Source: Halanaerobium hydrogeniformans
Lineage (GTDB): Bacteria; Bacillota; Halanaerobiia; Halanaerobiales; Halanaerobiaceae
Length of the DNA stretch: 64,000 nucleotides
NCBI RefSeq assembly: GCF_000166415.1
Contig: NC_014654.1
Location: 1,984,001-2,048,000, forward strand
Reading direction: 5' to 3'
A program made the translations under genes and the position numbers. Below, in pieces: positions 25,133 to 32,084 of this stretch (within the stretch, counting starts at the first letter, position 1; every line of letters starts with the position of its first letter). The notes below the pieces were generated by a model. The model searched no databases. It was not told the origin of the DNA and worked only from the letters and a program-made list of their open reading frames with translations.

Positions 25133-25903
25133 TTACAAACCACCTCTAAAACTATTAGATATATCAAAAACGGCTTCTTCTATTAAAGTGCGTAGTACTA
25201 AATTTATAACTTCTTGCTTACCAGTTCCTGTTTCCAATTCTACAATATTATCTCCAAAAAAGGAAAACATTTGTAAGCCAACTTTTTTACCTTCTACCTC
25301 ACCTTTGAGGCTATCAGCCCAAACAACTTCCCCCGTGGTAATATCTATTACCCTAATATCAATAGCAGTACTTGCAATTGCTTTTTGACGGGTACCTCCA
25401 ATTGCTCCGATAGCAAAACCCAGCCCTCCTGTTTGCATATCAACCTGGTATTCAGTAATTGCTCCTGTTATTATATATTTTGGACCAGACATCTCTCCTA
25501 AAATTGGTCCTTGATCCGGAGCTAAACGGCCTTCAGACTGTAAATTTTGTTCGTTCATAAAACTTCTAAATATAGTTCTATCAATAATACTAAACTGTCT
25601 AGATCTCAATAAAGCAGTAGTTAGCATATCTGCCGCACCTCTGGAAACAACTGAAGAATCCCATGATTGATATTGCCCGGTTTTATCATTAAATTCATAA
25701 ACTGCCACAGGTATTTTAATATCAGTATCAGGTAAAGCAGCCAGCAACTGAGTTGCAGTAGTTACATTAGGTTTACCAGAAAGTATAGACTCAGATGCAT
25801 TTAAAATCTCTTGAAAATCTTCTGCAGCAGTATTTCCTATAAAAACAAAGCAAGTTAAAATCAAAAATAATAATACTACCTTCTGAACCAATTTTCTTTT
25901 CAT
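25133..25903 (-). CDS. csgG: CsgG-like curli secretion pore, paralogue 1
   Basis: A 256-residue CsgG homologue. Signal peptide 1-27 (NTAA/ED); a Cys at residue 18 sits in LILTCF, a poor lipobox. Core motifs: VAVYEFNDKTGQY (66-78), GAADMLTTALLRSRQFSIIDR (89-109), KYIITGAITEYQVDMQTGGLGFAIGAIGG (in pieces) and IDIRVIDITTGEVVWADSLKGE. The loop matching the E. coli pore constriction is about 4-5 residues shorter (SWDSSVVS), lacking the Asn-Phe pair. Two similar but not equal CsgG genes in tandem suggest either a mixed ring or two pores. SD GGAGGGGG precedes the ATG. Outer-membrane location follows from the family. Confidence 0.92.
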   Translation of the reverse strand: MKRKLVQKVVLLFLILTCFVFIGNTAAEDFQEILNASESILSGKPNVTTATQLLAALPDTDIKIPVAVYEFNDKTGQYQSWDSSVVSRGAADMLTTALLRSRQFSIIDRTIFRSFMNEQNLQSEGRLAPDQGPILGEMSGPKYIITGAITEYQVDMQTGGLGFAIGAIGGTRQKAIASTAIDIRVIDITTGEVVWADSLKGEVEGKKVGLQMFSFFGDNIVELETGTGKQEVINLVLRTLIEEAVFDISNSFRGGL

Positions 25904-25938
25904 AGTTAAGCCCCCTCCCTTCCTGTTAAATAGATAAA

Positions 25939-26370
25939 CTAAAACTCAATATCATTATAATCATCCATAAATGAATTGTAAGTTAAAGTAGTTTTGTCTC
26001 CAGTAATTCTATCTTCAATAGTTACAATAACTTCCCCGTCTAATCCTTCGGTAATGTTTATAATTAAATCTCCTACCCTTAAGTCCTCAATTTCTTTGAA
26101 TTCTTCTTCATTTAATAACTGTCTTATTATACTTCGCTGAACTGAGGATAATAACCTTTGTTCTAAACTTGCTCTAAACCTTTCATAACTGCTTATATCT
26201 TCAGTAATCATACCCGCTTGTTTTTCTGCTATATTAATTGCAACCTGCCTGGCATTTGGGTTGTTAAAATACTGAAAATCCCAACTCATAGTATAATTAG
26301 CAGCTTGAGAAACACCGGAAAGAAAGAAAAATATGCAAATTGTTATTACCACTACAAATAATTTTTTCAT
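25939..26370 (-). CDS. csgF: CsgF-like curli assembly factor
   Basis: A 143-residue exported protein. After the signal (VSQA/AN) the mature N-terminus reads NYTMSWDFQYFNNPNA, matching the TMTFQFRNPNFGG start of CsgF, the part that plugs into the CsgG channel. The C-terminal VGDLIINITEGLDGEVIVTIEDRITGDKTTLTYNSF (in pieces) and final NDIEF match CsgF's [21 protein letters not shown]...STDF. I chose the ATG at 26370 since GAGGT lies 9 bases upstream; the ATG at 26391 has no site. In curli systems CsgF links the pore to the surface nucleator. It precedes csgG, as expected for a joint complex. Confidence 0.82.
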   Translation of the reverse strand: MKKLFVVVITICIFFFLSGVSQAANYTMSWDFQYFNNPNARQVAINIAEKQAGMITEDISSYERFRASLEQRLLSSVQRSIIRQLLNEEEFKEIEDLRVGDLIINITEGLDGEVIVTIEDRITGDKTTLTYNSFMDDYNDIEF

Positions 26371-26399
26371 TATAATTGACCTCACTTTCATTTTTATTA

Positions 26400-26921
26400 T
26401 TAAAACTTAATTTGAAAGCCTGCTACTGCAGCAACATTGCTATCTTCTGAACTTAACTCTTCATCTATATATTTAGCTTCTATAAAAAAATTCTCCGAAA
26501 CATCAGTGCCAAGGAAAACTTGATAATTAGCTTTTCCAGTAACTCCGACTCCTGCTCCAATATATGGTGTAAGCATTTGATATTCAAGTGGCGAAAATTT
26601 AACTCCAATAAATGCATCTCCATTTGACTTTGCTCTATAATATATGCCTTCAAACATGATACTTAAACCAGAAACCGGAACATCTACTCCCAAACGCAAA
26701 CCAGGATTAACTTCATTCCCATTTATTTTATAATTCGTAAAAAATACTGCCAATGAATTATGGTTTGCATAAGTTTTTTCTTCTTCCATCTGTCTTTGTA
26801 AATTTTGAGATGCTTCTATTAATCTAATTCTTTCTTCCATACTCGTTTGCGCAGAAACTGAACTACTTATTAACAAAATGATCAGTATCCCAAATAATAA
26901 AATAATAAATTTTTTTTCCAC
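26400..26921 (-). CDS. Small outer-membrane beta-barrel-like protein of the curli cluster
   Basis: A 173-residue protein: signal peptide (SVSA/QT), a short helical part (MEERIRLIEASQNLQRQMEEEK, in pieces), then alternating beta-strand-like segments such as GLRLGVDVPVSGLSIMFEGIYYR and LTPYIGAGVGVTG, ending in AGFQIKF. The terminal Phe is typical of proteins inserted by the BAM machinery. I chose the GTG at 26921 because GGGAGG is 9 bases upstream and runs into the ATG at 26930. It lies between the curlin genes and csgF, 29 bases before the latter, so it is likely a cluster-specific accessory protein. I do not recognise a named family. Confidence 0.65.
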   Translation of the reverse strand: MEKKFIILLFGILIILLISSSVSAQTSMEERIRLIEASQNLQRQMEEEKTYANHNSLAVFFTNYKINGNEVNPGLRLGVDVPVSGLSIMFEGIYYRAKSNGDAFIGVKFSPLEYQMLTPYIGAGVGVTGKANYQVFLGTDVSENFFIEAKYIDEELSSEDSNVAAVAGFQIKF

Positions 26922-26988
26922 TAAAATCATCCTCCCATTTTTTATATCCGTTCAGCCGATCTATTTTTTAAATATAATTTAAAAATTT

Positions 26989-27025
26989 TATAAAAAGCCG
27001 TTTTGATAAAAATAGTCAAAACGGC
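26989..27025 (-). terminator. Intercistronic terminator after the first-described curlin (27055-27684)
   Basis: GCCGTTTTGA (26997-27006) pairs perfectly with TCAAAACGGC (27016-27025); minus-strand tail TTTTTATAAAATTTTT. It separates the curlin genes from the secretion genes, so those need read-through or their own promoter. Confidence 0.88.
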
Positions 27026-27054
27026 CTTAAATAAAATAAACAGATTTTTTGACC

Positions 27055-27684
27055 TTAAAACTGAACTTCCAATTTAAGATCATGACCATCTTGAATAATG
27101 ATAGCGTTTTTATCATTACCCCCTTGAAGGATCAAAGCCATATTATTTGATCCATATTGAGAGATAGAAGCGGTATGTCCATCACCAAATTGACCGATAC
27201 CAGCCCATTGCTTAAAACCATTCTGATAAATATTTGCCTGATTGTCATTTCCATATTGAAGAATCCCGGCAAAGTTAAAATCTCCATATTGGTCAAGATT
27301 CGAAGTATTATTATCACCTTTCTGATAAATACCGGCCCAATTCCAATATCCATGTTGATCAATACACCCATAATTTTCTTCACCGTTCTGGATTATAAAG
27401 GCTTTTGGAGTAAATTCATACCAAAAATCATAGTCCCCGTTTCCACCATTATTTCCATTATCATCTCCAATAAAGGGATTCAAATTGCCAGGGAATTCAC
27501 CAGGACCGGGAAAAGGAAAACCAGGACCTCCACCAGGACCACCTTCTATACCGGGAGGTCTTTCATCTACTAATCCGGGTGGACCTCCTCCACCAGGAGG
27601 GCCTTGAGCAAAAACTCCTATAGAAGTAATGAAAATCATTAGAATCATAACTGTAAAAACAATTGTTTTTTTATAGTCCACCAT
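27055..27684 (-). CDS. Curlin-repeat amyloid protein with Gly/Pro-rich N-terminus
   Basis: A 209-residue exported protein. Signal 1-26 (VFA/QG); residues 27-70 are Gly/Pro-rich; from about 95 come five 22-residue curlin repeats, for example WAGIYQKGDNNTSNLDQYGD, FAGILQYGNDNQANIYQNGF and WAGIGQFGDGHTASISQYGS. They follow the CsgA/CsgB pattern x-x-I-x-Q-x-G-x-x-N-x-A-x-I-x-Q-x-G. Gln and Asn/Gly rungs are conserved. A Cys at residue 107 in the first repeat is unusual for curlins. It could be major subunit or nucleator; the Gly/Pro segment may target or tether it. SD AAGGTGG precedes the ATG, and terminators lie on both sides. Confidence 0.88.
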   Translation of the reverse strand: MVDYKKTIVFTVMILMIFITSIGVFAQGPPGGGGPPGLVDERPPGIEGGPGGGPGFPFPGPGEFPGNLNPFIGDDNGNNGGNGDYDFWYEFTPKAFIIQNGEENYGCIDQHGYWNWAGIYQKGDNNTSNLDQYGDFNFAGILQYGNDNQANIYQNGFKQWAGIGQFGDGHTASISQYGSNNMALILQGGNDKNAIIIQDGHDLKLEVQF

Positions 27685-27710
27685 ATATTCACCACCTTTT
27701 CAAAAAGGGA

Positions 27711-27744
27711 TAAAAAGCAGCCTGAAGTTTAAAAGTCAGACTGC
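27711..27744 (-). terminator. Intercistronic terminator after the 271-residue curlin gene
   Basis: GCAGCCTGA (27717-27725) pairs with TCAGACTGC (27736-27744), one wobble, minus-strand tail TTTTTATCCCTTTTT. It would make the first curlin mRNA more abundant than the downstream ones. Confidence 0.8.
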
Positions 27745-27759
27745 CTCTTTTTTTGTTAA

Positions 27760-28575
27760 TTAATTGCTCTGATTTATTATACCTAAATTACTATTTCCAT
27801 TTTGGCTAATAAAAGCGGAAAGGCCATCTGCATTCTGATGAATTTCTGCATCGTTCCAGTTACCTACCTGCATGACATTAGCTAAATTATCGTAGCCTCT
27901 TTGCTCAACAAATGTTCCGTTACGGTCGCCATCTTGAGAAACTGTTGCTATTTGGCCTTCACCAAACTGCTCTACTAAAACATAGTTGAGCTCTCCACCC
28001 AATTGATCAACTGTTACAGAATGGAAATCTCCATCTTGTCTGGTTCTAATTCTATTTAGATATCCGTATTGAGTTATATCAGCAAATGAACCTTCTCCAC
28101 CAAACTGGCTGACTCTAACAAAACTTCTATCTGCATCCTGATATATAAAAGCTTCCATTAAATCGCCATTTTGCCCTACACCAGCATAGTTTAATTCACC
28201 TTTTTGATCAATATCAGCTAAGTTAAATTCGCCGCGTTGATTAACTTCGCCTTCATTGTAGTATCCGTCCTGCATTATATAAGCTTCATTCATATAACTA
28301 CCAGCTTCAGCAGGTGGAGTAAACTGAAAATCTATGCCCTGGCCGATATGAGCCCAGTTGTCACCAATTTGAGTAATTTCAGCAAGATCAAAATTGCCTT
28401 CCTGAATTATTTCTGCATTATAACCAGCATAAGGTACATTACCGAAATAGTCATTGGTCAGAGTATACCAAGGTTGATTATTAAAATTATCACCATCAAG
28501 ATAACTAGCAGCTACACCTAAGCTCATGCTTAATACAAAAGCTAAAACTAGAGCCATTATTAATAATTTTCTCAT
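27760..28575 (-). CDS. Curlin-repeat amyloid protein, nine to ten repeats
   Basis: A 271-residue exported protein, first of the curli structural genes. Signal 1-23 (GVAA/SY), a 30-residue aromatic-rich linker, then nine to ten curlin repeats of about 22 residues from residue 52 on, such as NEGEVNQRGEFNLADIDQKG, YAGVGQNGDLMEAFIYQDAD and DAEIHQNADGLSAFISQNGN. The second repeat is broken by an 11-residue insertion (DFQFTPPAEAG). Net charge is clearly acidic, unlike its partner with the Gly/Pro region. The longer repeat array makes it the better candidate for the main fibre subunit, which is inference. TGAGGAGTG is 6 bases before the ATG. Confidence 0.9.
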   Translation of the reverse strand: MRKLLIMALVLAFVLSMSLGVAASYLDGDNFNNQPWYTLTNDYFGNVPYAGYNAEIIQEGNFDLAEITQIGDNWAHIGQGIDFQFTPPAEAGSYMNEAYIMQDGYYNEGEVNQRGEFNLADIDQKGELNYAGVGQNGDLMEAFIYQDADRSFVRVSQFGGEGSFADITQYGYLNRIRTRQDGDFHSVTVDQLGGELNYVLVEQFGEGQIATVSQDGDRNGTFVEQRGYDNLANVMQVGNWNDAEIHQNADGLSAFISQNGNSNLGIINQSN

Positions 28576-28806
28576 TTAAATCACTCCTCATTTTTTGTTT
28601 TGAATTCTTACTTTGGCCGCTTTCAACATTGACTAACAGCCATCTATAGGTGATCATTTGAAAATAACGTGTCTTAACATCCAATTAATTAATTCTTTGT
28701 TTCTTGACTGTCTTTTCCCACTAATTTTTGTGCCACCACAGTTGATTTTCATGTTGTTTTTTGCCACCCACCTCCTTTAAGGCTTTCTCTAATACTTTTA
28801 CTTTTT

Positions 28807-28844
28807 ATTATAAACTCCTCAAAAAAATATAAGGAGATTGTCAG
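28807..28844 (-). promoter_or_regulatory. Candidate curli promoter with inverted repeat operator
   Basis: On the minus strand CTGACA (28844-28839) and TATAAT (28812-28807) stand 26 bases apart, much more than 17. Between them is the inverted repeat CTCCT/AGGAG (28815-28819 and 28832-28836). Such spacing would need an activator. The leader to the curlin ATG would be about 225 bases and holds a 32-codon ORF of doubtful value (28654-28752). Confidence 0.4.
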
Positions 28845-28880
28845 CTTAGAGCTTAGATTTTGTTTTAAAAATTAATTAAG

Positions 28881-28951
28881 ATCGGGGGTCATAATTTTCA
28901 ACCCACGTTTTGTAGTGGAAAAGTGTTAGTTTTATAACACTTATACTACTA
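28881..28951 (-). repeat. Structured element copy B, upstream of the curlin genes
   Basis: The core matches copy A in the same orientation: GATC, a run GGGGG with a hairpin GGGT/ACCC, TTTTCA, then TTGTAGTGGAAAAG (28910-28923). After it AAGTGTTA (28921-28928) pairs with TAACACTT (28934-28942 area) inside GTAGT/ACTAC. The outer 24300-type arm is replaced by this short hairpin. It lies between the regulator's terminator and the curli promoter; no gene overlaps it. Confidence 0.55.
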
Positions 28952-29070
28952 TAAAAAAGTTATTTTTAATAAGATGTTATTACTAATTTCTTTTTTATAT
29001 TTATTTCTTTTTTCTTAAGTTAATGATAACAGTCGATACTATCAATATTTTCTAATATAAATCGAAAAAA

Positions 29071-29108
29071 TCTCGAAAAAAAGAAAAAAACCACCGATTA
29101 GGGTGGTT
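29071..29108 (-). terminator. Terminator of the curli-adjacent regulator
   Basis: AACCACC (29089-29095) pairs with GGTGGTT (29102-29108); on the minus strand TTTTTTTCTTTTTTTCG follows. Thus the regulator and the curlin genes are separate transcripts. Confidence 0.88.
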
Positions 29109-29139
29109 TAGTAAAAATTATTTTAAAATTCTATAAATT

Positions 29140-30273
29140 TTAATTAATTTCTGTTATGTCTATACTTGGTTTTTTTAACAAATTTAGTTCCTCACAAAAA
29201 TTATTAAATCTTTGCATGATTATTCCACTATTGACAAGGCTCATCTCATGTAAAATTAAATAGATTTTGTCATTACCAAAAGATAAGATATCACCAGATC
29301 TGAGCATTGCAGCCATTTTTTCAGCTGCTTTTTCAACTGGAACAGTTAATTTACTGCCATTGAAATCAACAGACATTAAAATAAATTCTTTTTTTAATCT
29401 TTTTACCTGTCTTAATTCAAGTTCATATATTTTTTCGAATATATCAAAATCACAAATCATCGCTCCAGAATTAAAATCTTGTTTGTTATTTAGATTAAAT
29501 TGAACCTGTTGAGTTAAATCTCTACTCAATTTTATTCTGTGATATACATTATTTAACTCCTGGCCGGGAAGCAAATCCAATTCTTCTTTTAATATTCTCT
29601 CACACTTTTTATAACTATTTATAGCTTCTGCTATCCTACCAAGTTTTACAAGTGCTTTAATATAGAGTAAATAAAAGTTTTCTCGATAAGGATCATATTC
29701 TATCCCTTTATGCAGATAGTTTACTGTATCCCGATATTTTTCTTCTTTAAATAGCTTATCAGTTAATACTTCAATTAAATTTAAGTAATACTCTCGTAAC
29801 TCTTCCCGATAGATTTCAAGCCAGTCTTCATATTTTAAATTGCTGAAAAAATCTCCTCTGTATAAAACAAATAAATCTTTTAAACTTTCAAGCTTAATTT
29901 CCTCGCCTTTAAGTAGTTTATCTATTTCGCTCTCAAAACATTCCCAATCTGTCCATATTTCATAATTTTTATTTATGGTATAACTGCCGGTTACTGATTC
30001 TATAATATCCTTCGGAACCCCATCTTTAGTAAGCGACCTTCTCAACAAATAAATTGTATTATATAATTTTGTTTTCCCATCTTCTAAATCTGATTCAGGC
30101 CAGAAAACATCTACCAGCTCTTCAACACTAACATTGCGTTTCCACTCTAAAGCCAGATACATCAACAAATACATAGCCCTTTTGGAGACCCAATTACTAC
30201 CATCAACCTGTTTTCCTCCATACTCGAGATAAAAAGAACCCAAACCATAAAAACAAAGTTTTCCACTACTCAT
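29140..30273 (-). CDS. SARP/BTAD-type transcriptional regulator with degenerate GGDEF-like C-terminus
   Basis: A 377-residue regulator. Residues about 1-95 form an OmpR-like winged helix (KRAMYLLMYLALEWKRNVSVEELVDVFWPES, LYNTIYLLRRSL). Residues about 100-245 are a BTAD helical repeat domain (LYRGDFFSNLKYEDWLEIYREELREYYLNLIEVL, PYRENFYLLYIKALVKLGRIAEAINSYKKCERILKEEL, in pieces). The last 90 residues resemble a GGDEF fold: FILMSVDFNG, then MLRSGDILSFGNDKIYLIL where active cyclases have GGDEF. It cannot be a cyclase; nucleotide sensing is possible but unproved. I chose the ATG at 30273 with GGGGGTG upstream over TTG 30288. It is upstream of the curlin genes on the same strand and is the obvious candidate controller, taking the place of CsgD. 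Confidence 0.8.
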   Translation of the reverse strand: MSSGKLCFYGLGSFYLEYGGKQVDGSNWVSKRAMYLLMYLALEWKRNVSVEELVDVFWPESDLEDGKTKLYNTIYLLRRSLTKDGVPKDIIESVTGSYTINKNYEIWTDWECFESEIDKLLKGEEIKLESLKDLFVLYRGDFFSNLKYEDWLEIYREELREYYLNLIEVLTDKLFKEEKYRDTVNYLHKGIEYDPYRENFYLLYIKALVKLGRIAEAINSYKKCERILKEELDLLPGQELNNVYHRIKLSRDLTQQVQFNLNNKQDFNSGAMICDFDIFEKIYELELRQVKRLKKEFILMSVDFNGSKLTVPVEKAAEKMAAMLRSGDILSFGNDKIYLILHEMSLVNSGIIMQRFNNFCEELNLLKKPSIDITEIN

Positions 30274-30376
30274 TTCTAACACCCCCAAAATTAAGACTTT
30301 CCCATTTCACAACTTTTATATTTGGGGCACTTTGTTTTAAAATTTTTATATAAAAACAAAGGTGTCCATTATTTTT

Positions 30377-31567
30377 TTAAAAAGCAGCTTCTAAAACACT
30401 TTCTATATCCTCTCTTTTAACTTTACCGGCTGATGCTAGAACAGCAGTATTATGCATGGCTTTTTCTATAATATCTGGAAAATCATTTCTTTTAACTCCT
30501 ATTTCAGATAAAGTTAAGGGGATTCCTGTTAATAATTGTAGCTCATTTAAAAGTGTTGCTATCTCAGCAACTGCAATCACTGCTCTATCTTTTGCAGGAG
30601 TATTAGAATATTTTTCTGGGCCAGAAAGAGCCAGCAAAATATCCTGATATGAATTGCGACAGTACTCAAATTTAAGGTTATGGAACATTCCATGTGGCAA
30701 TATAATTGATAAAGCATCACCATGTGAAACTCCAGAAATTTTTTCACAGGCATCTCCTATTGCATATATAATGCCAGCTCTTGAATTAGCAAATGCGATC
30801 CCTGACATTAAAGCAGCATTATTCATTGCCATTCTGTGATATTTATTACTTATATTTTTAACCAGTGGTTTAAGTGAACTCCCAATTAATTTTAAAGCCG
30901 AAAAAGCATAAGCATCACTTAAAGGATTACGCTGTAATCCCGTGTAGGCTTCAATTGAATGAACCAGTGAATCAATCCCCGTTGAAGCAGTAAGTCGTGG
31001 CGGCATTTCATAGGTCATTCTGGGATCAATGACAGCCAGGTCAGGCATCAATTTATTTGATATAAATTCTAGGTTTTTATTAAATTGATCATCAGTGATA
31101 ACAGCTTTTAAAGCAGCTTCTGATCCTGTACCTGTAGCAGTTGGAATAATAATAAAAGGCTCCATCTTGGAATGTATGGTATCTATACCCCTCAGATCTT
31201 TAAGGCTTTTACTTTTCTCAGATATTAAAAGATTTATTCCTTTAGCGGTATCTATTATTGCTTCTCCACCCAGGGCAATAATACCATCACAATTATATTT
31301 GTTATATTTATCAGCACATCTTTTCACTATTTCTACTGTTGCCTGATTTGGTATATTCTTTATTATTTGTTCTGGAGAAATATCAGTACTTGCTAAACTT
31401 TCAAGTAAAATATCTAAATTTTTAATCTCATCTAACATCTGATTTGTTAAGATCAGAGGCTTATCCACATTGAGTTGTTCTAACTCATAACTTAAAGTAT
31501 TTAATGAATTTTCACCGGAATTAATTTTGATTGGATTAAAAAACTCGTAATAATTGGGTAAATCCAT
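30377..31567 (-). CDS. Iron-containing alcohol dehydrogenase family protein
   Basis: A 396-residue group III dehydrogenase. NAD-binding motifs are GGEAIIDTAKGINLL and IPTATGTGSEAALKAVI. The metal site has D in DLAVIDPRMT, H in TGIDSLVHSIEAY and H in GVSHGDALS, but the segment that usually reads HAxAHxLG is YAIGDACEK: the middle His ligand is Asp. The fold otherwise is complete. Preferred start is ATG 31567, immediately after the stop of the upstream gene and with GGTGAG 6 bases before; GTG 31579 is the alternative. It forms a unit with the SCP2-like and YwlG-like genes. Substrate unknown. Confidence 0.88.
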   Translation of the reverse strand: MDLPNYYEFFNPIKINSGENSLNTLSYELEQLNVDKPLILTNQMLDEIKNLDILLESLASTDISPEQIIKNIPNQATVEIVKRCADKYNKYNCDGIIALGGEAIIDTAKGINLLISEKSKSLKDLRGIDTIHSKMEPFIIIPTATGTGSEAALKAVITDDQFNKNLEFISNKLMPDLAVIDPRMTYEMPPRLTASTGIDSLVHSIEAYTGLQRNPLSDAYAFSALKLIGSSLKPLVKNISNKYHRMAMNNAALMSGIAFANSRAGIIYAIGDACEKISGVSHGDALSIILPHGMFHNLKFEYCRNSYQDILLALSGPEKYSNTPAKDRAVIAVAEIATLLNELQLLTGIPLTLSEIGVKRNDFPDIIEKAMHNTAVLASAGKVKREDIESVLEAAF

Positions 31568-31568
31568 T

Positions 31569-32069
31569 CTAAATCTCACCCTTTTCTTTTTTTGTCAAGA
31601 AAGCTTTAAAAATTAATGAAATCCAAGAAATTTCTTTTTTTAAATTATATCCTAATAAATCATTAGAGGCTTGTTCTCTACTCAGATAAGCTTCTATAAT
31701 TTCTAAGATATAAATAAAGGAAACAGCAAATTCAAGCTCACCTTCTAAAAGGATTTTCCCTTCAGAAAAAGCTAATCTTATTCCTTCTTTTGCTGCTAAA
31801 ACTTGATAGGCAAACTCTTCGTTTTTAAAATAAATTTTCAAATCAATATTTTCAAAATTTTTGCGGCTGCCAAAGTATGTTATTTCTTTATTGTTTTTTT
31901 TGATTATTAAAGCTGGTGAATTCCGATCAACAGCTAAAGCTAAAATAAATTCTTCAGGTAAATAGGATAGCTCTTTTTTAATTCTAGAATCTAAAGAGCT
32001 TAAAACTACCAATGATCTACCAATTAAACTCAAAATTATTTTATCTGCTAAATGATGTAAATAATTCAA
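31569..32069 (-). CDS. SCP2-like lipid-binding domain protein (tentative)
   Basis: A 166-residue protein. The middle part, LIIKKNNKEITYFGSRKNFENIDLKIYFKNEEFAYQVLAAKEGIRLAFSEGKILLEGELEFAVSFIYILEIIEAYL (in pieces), has the alternating pattern of SCP2-like proteins (isDikikfkn, a gk.. lqxafxeGrixixGd, long helix). These bind hydrophobic ligands. It has no signal peptide. The stop codon TAG is directly followed by AATG of the dehydrogenase gene, so the two are tightly coupled and may act on the same hydrophobic substrate; that is inference. Confidence 0.5.
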   Translation of the reverse strand: MNYLHHLADKIILSLIGRSLVVLSSLDSRIKKELSYLPEEFILALAVDRNSPALIIKKNNKEITYFGSRKNFENIDLKIYFKNEEFAYQVLAAKEGIRLAFSEGKILLEGELEFAVSFIYILEIIEAYLSREQASNDLLGYNLKKEISWISLIFKAFLTKKEKGEI

Positions 32070-32084
32070 AACGAGACCTCCAAA

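Noticed and set aside
27157-27573. Plus-strand ORF of 138 codons opposite the curlin gene
   Set aside because: Shadow caused by the regular repeat codons of the curlin on the minus strand.
28654-28752. A 32-codon ORF (MKINCGGTKISGKRQSRNKE start) in the leader of the curlin mRNA
   Set aside because: AAGGAGG is 17 bases or more from the ATG, too far, and nothing indicates a leader peptide. Kept only as a remark in the promoter entry.
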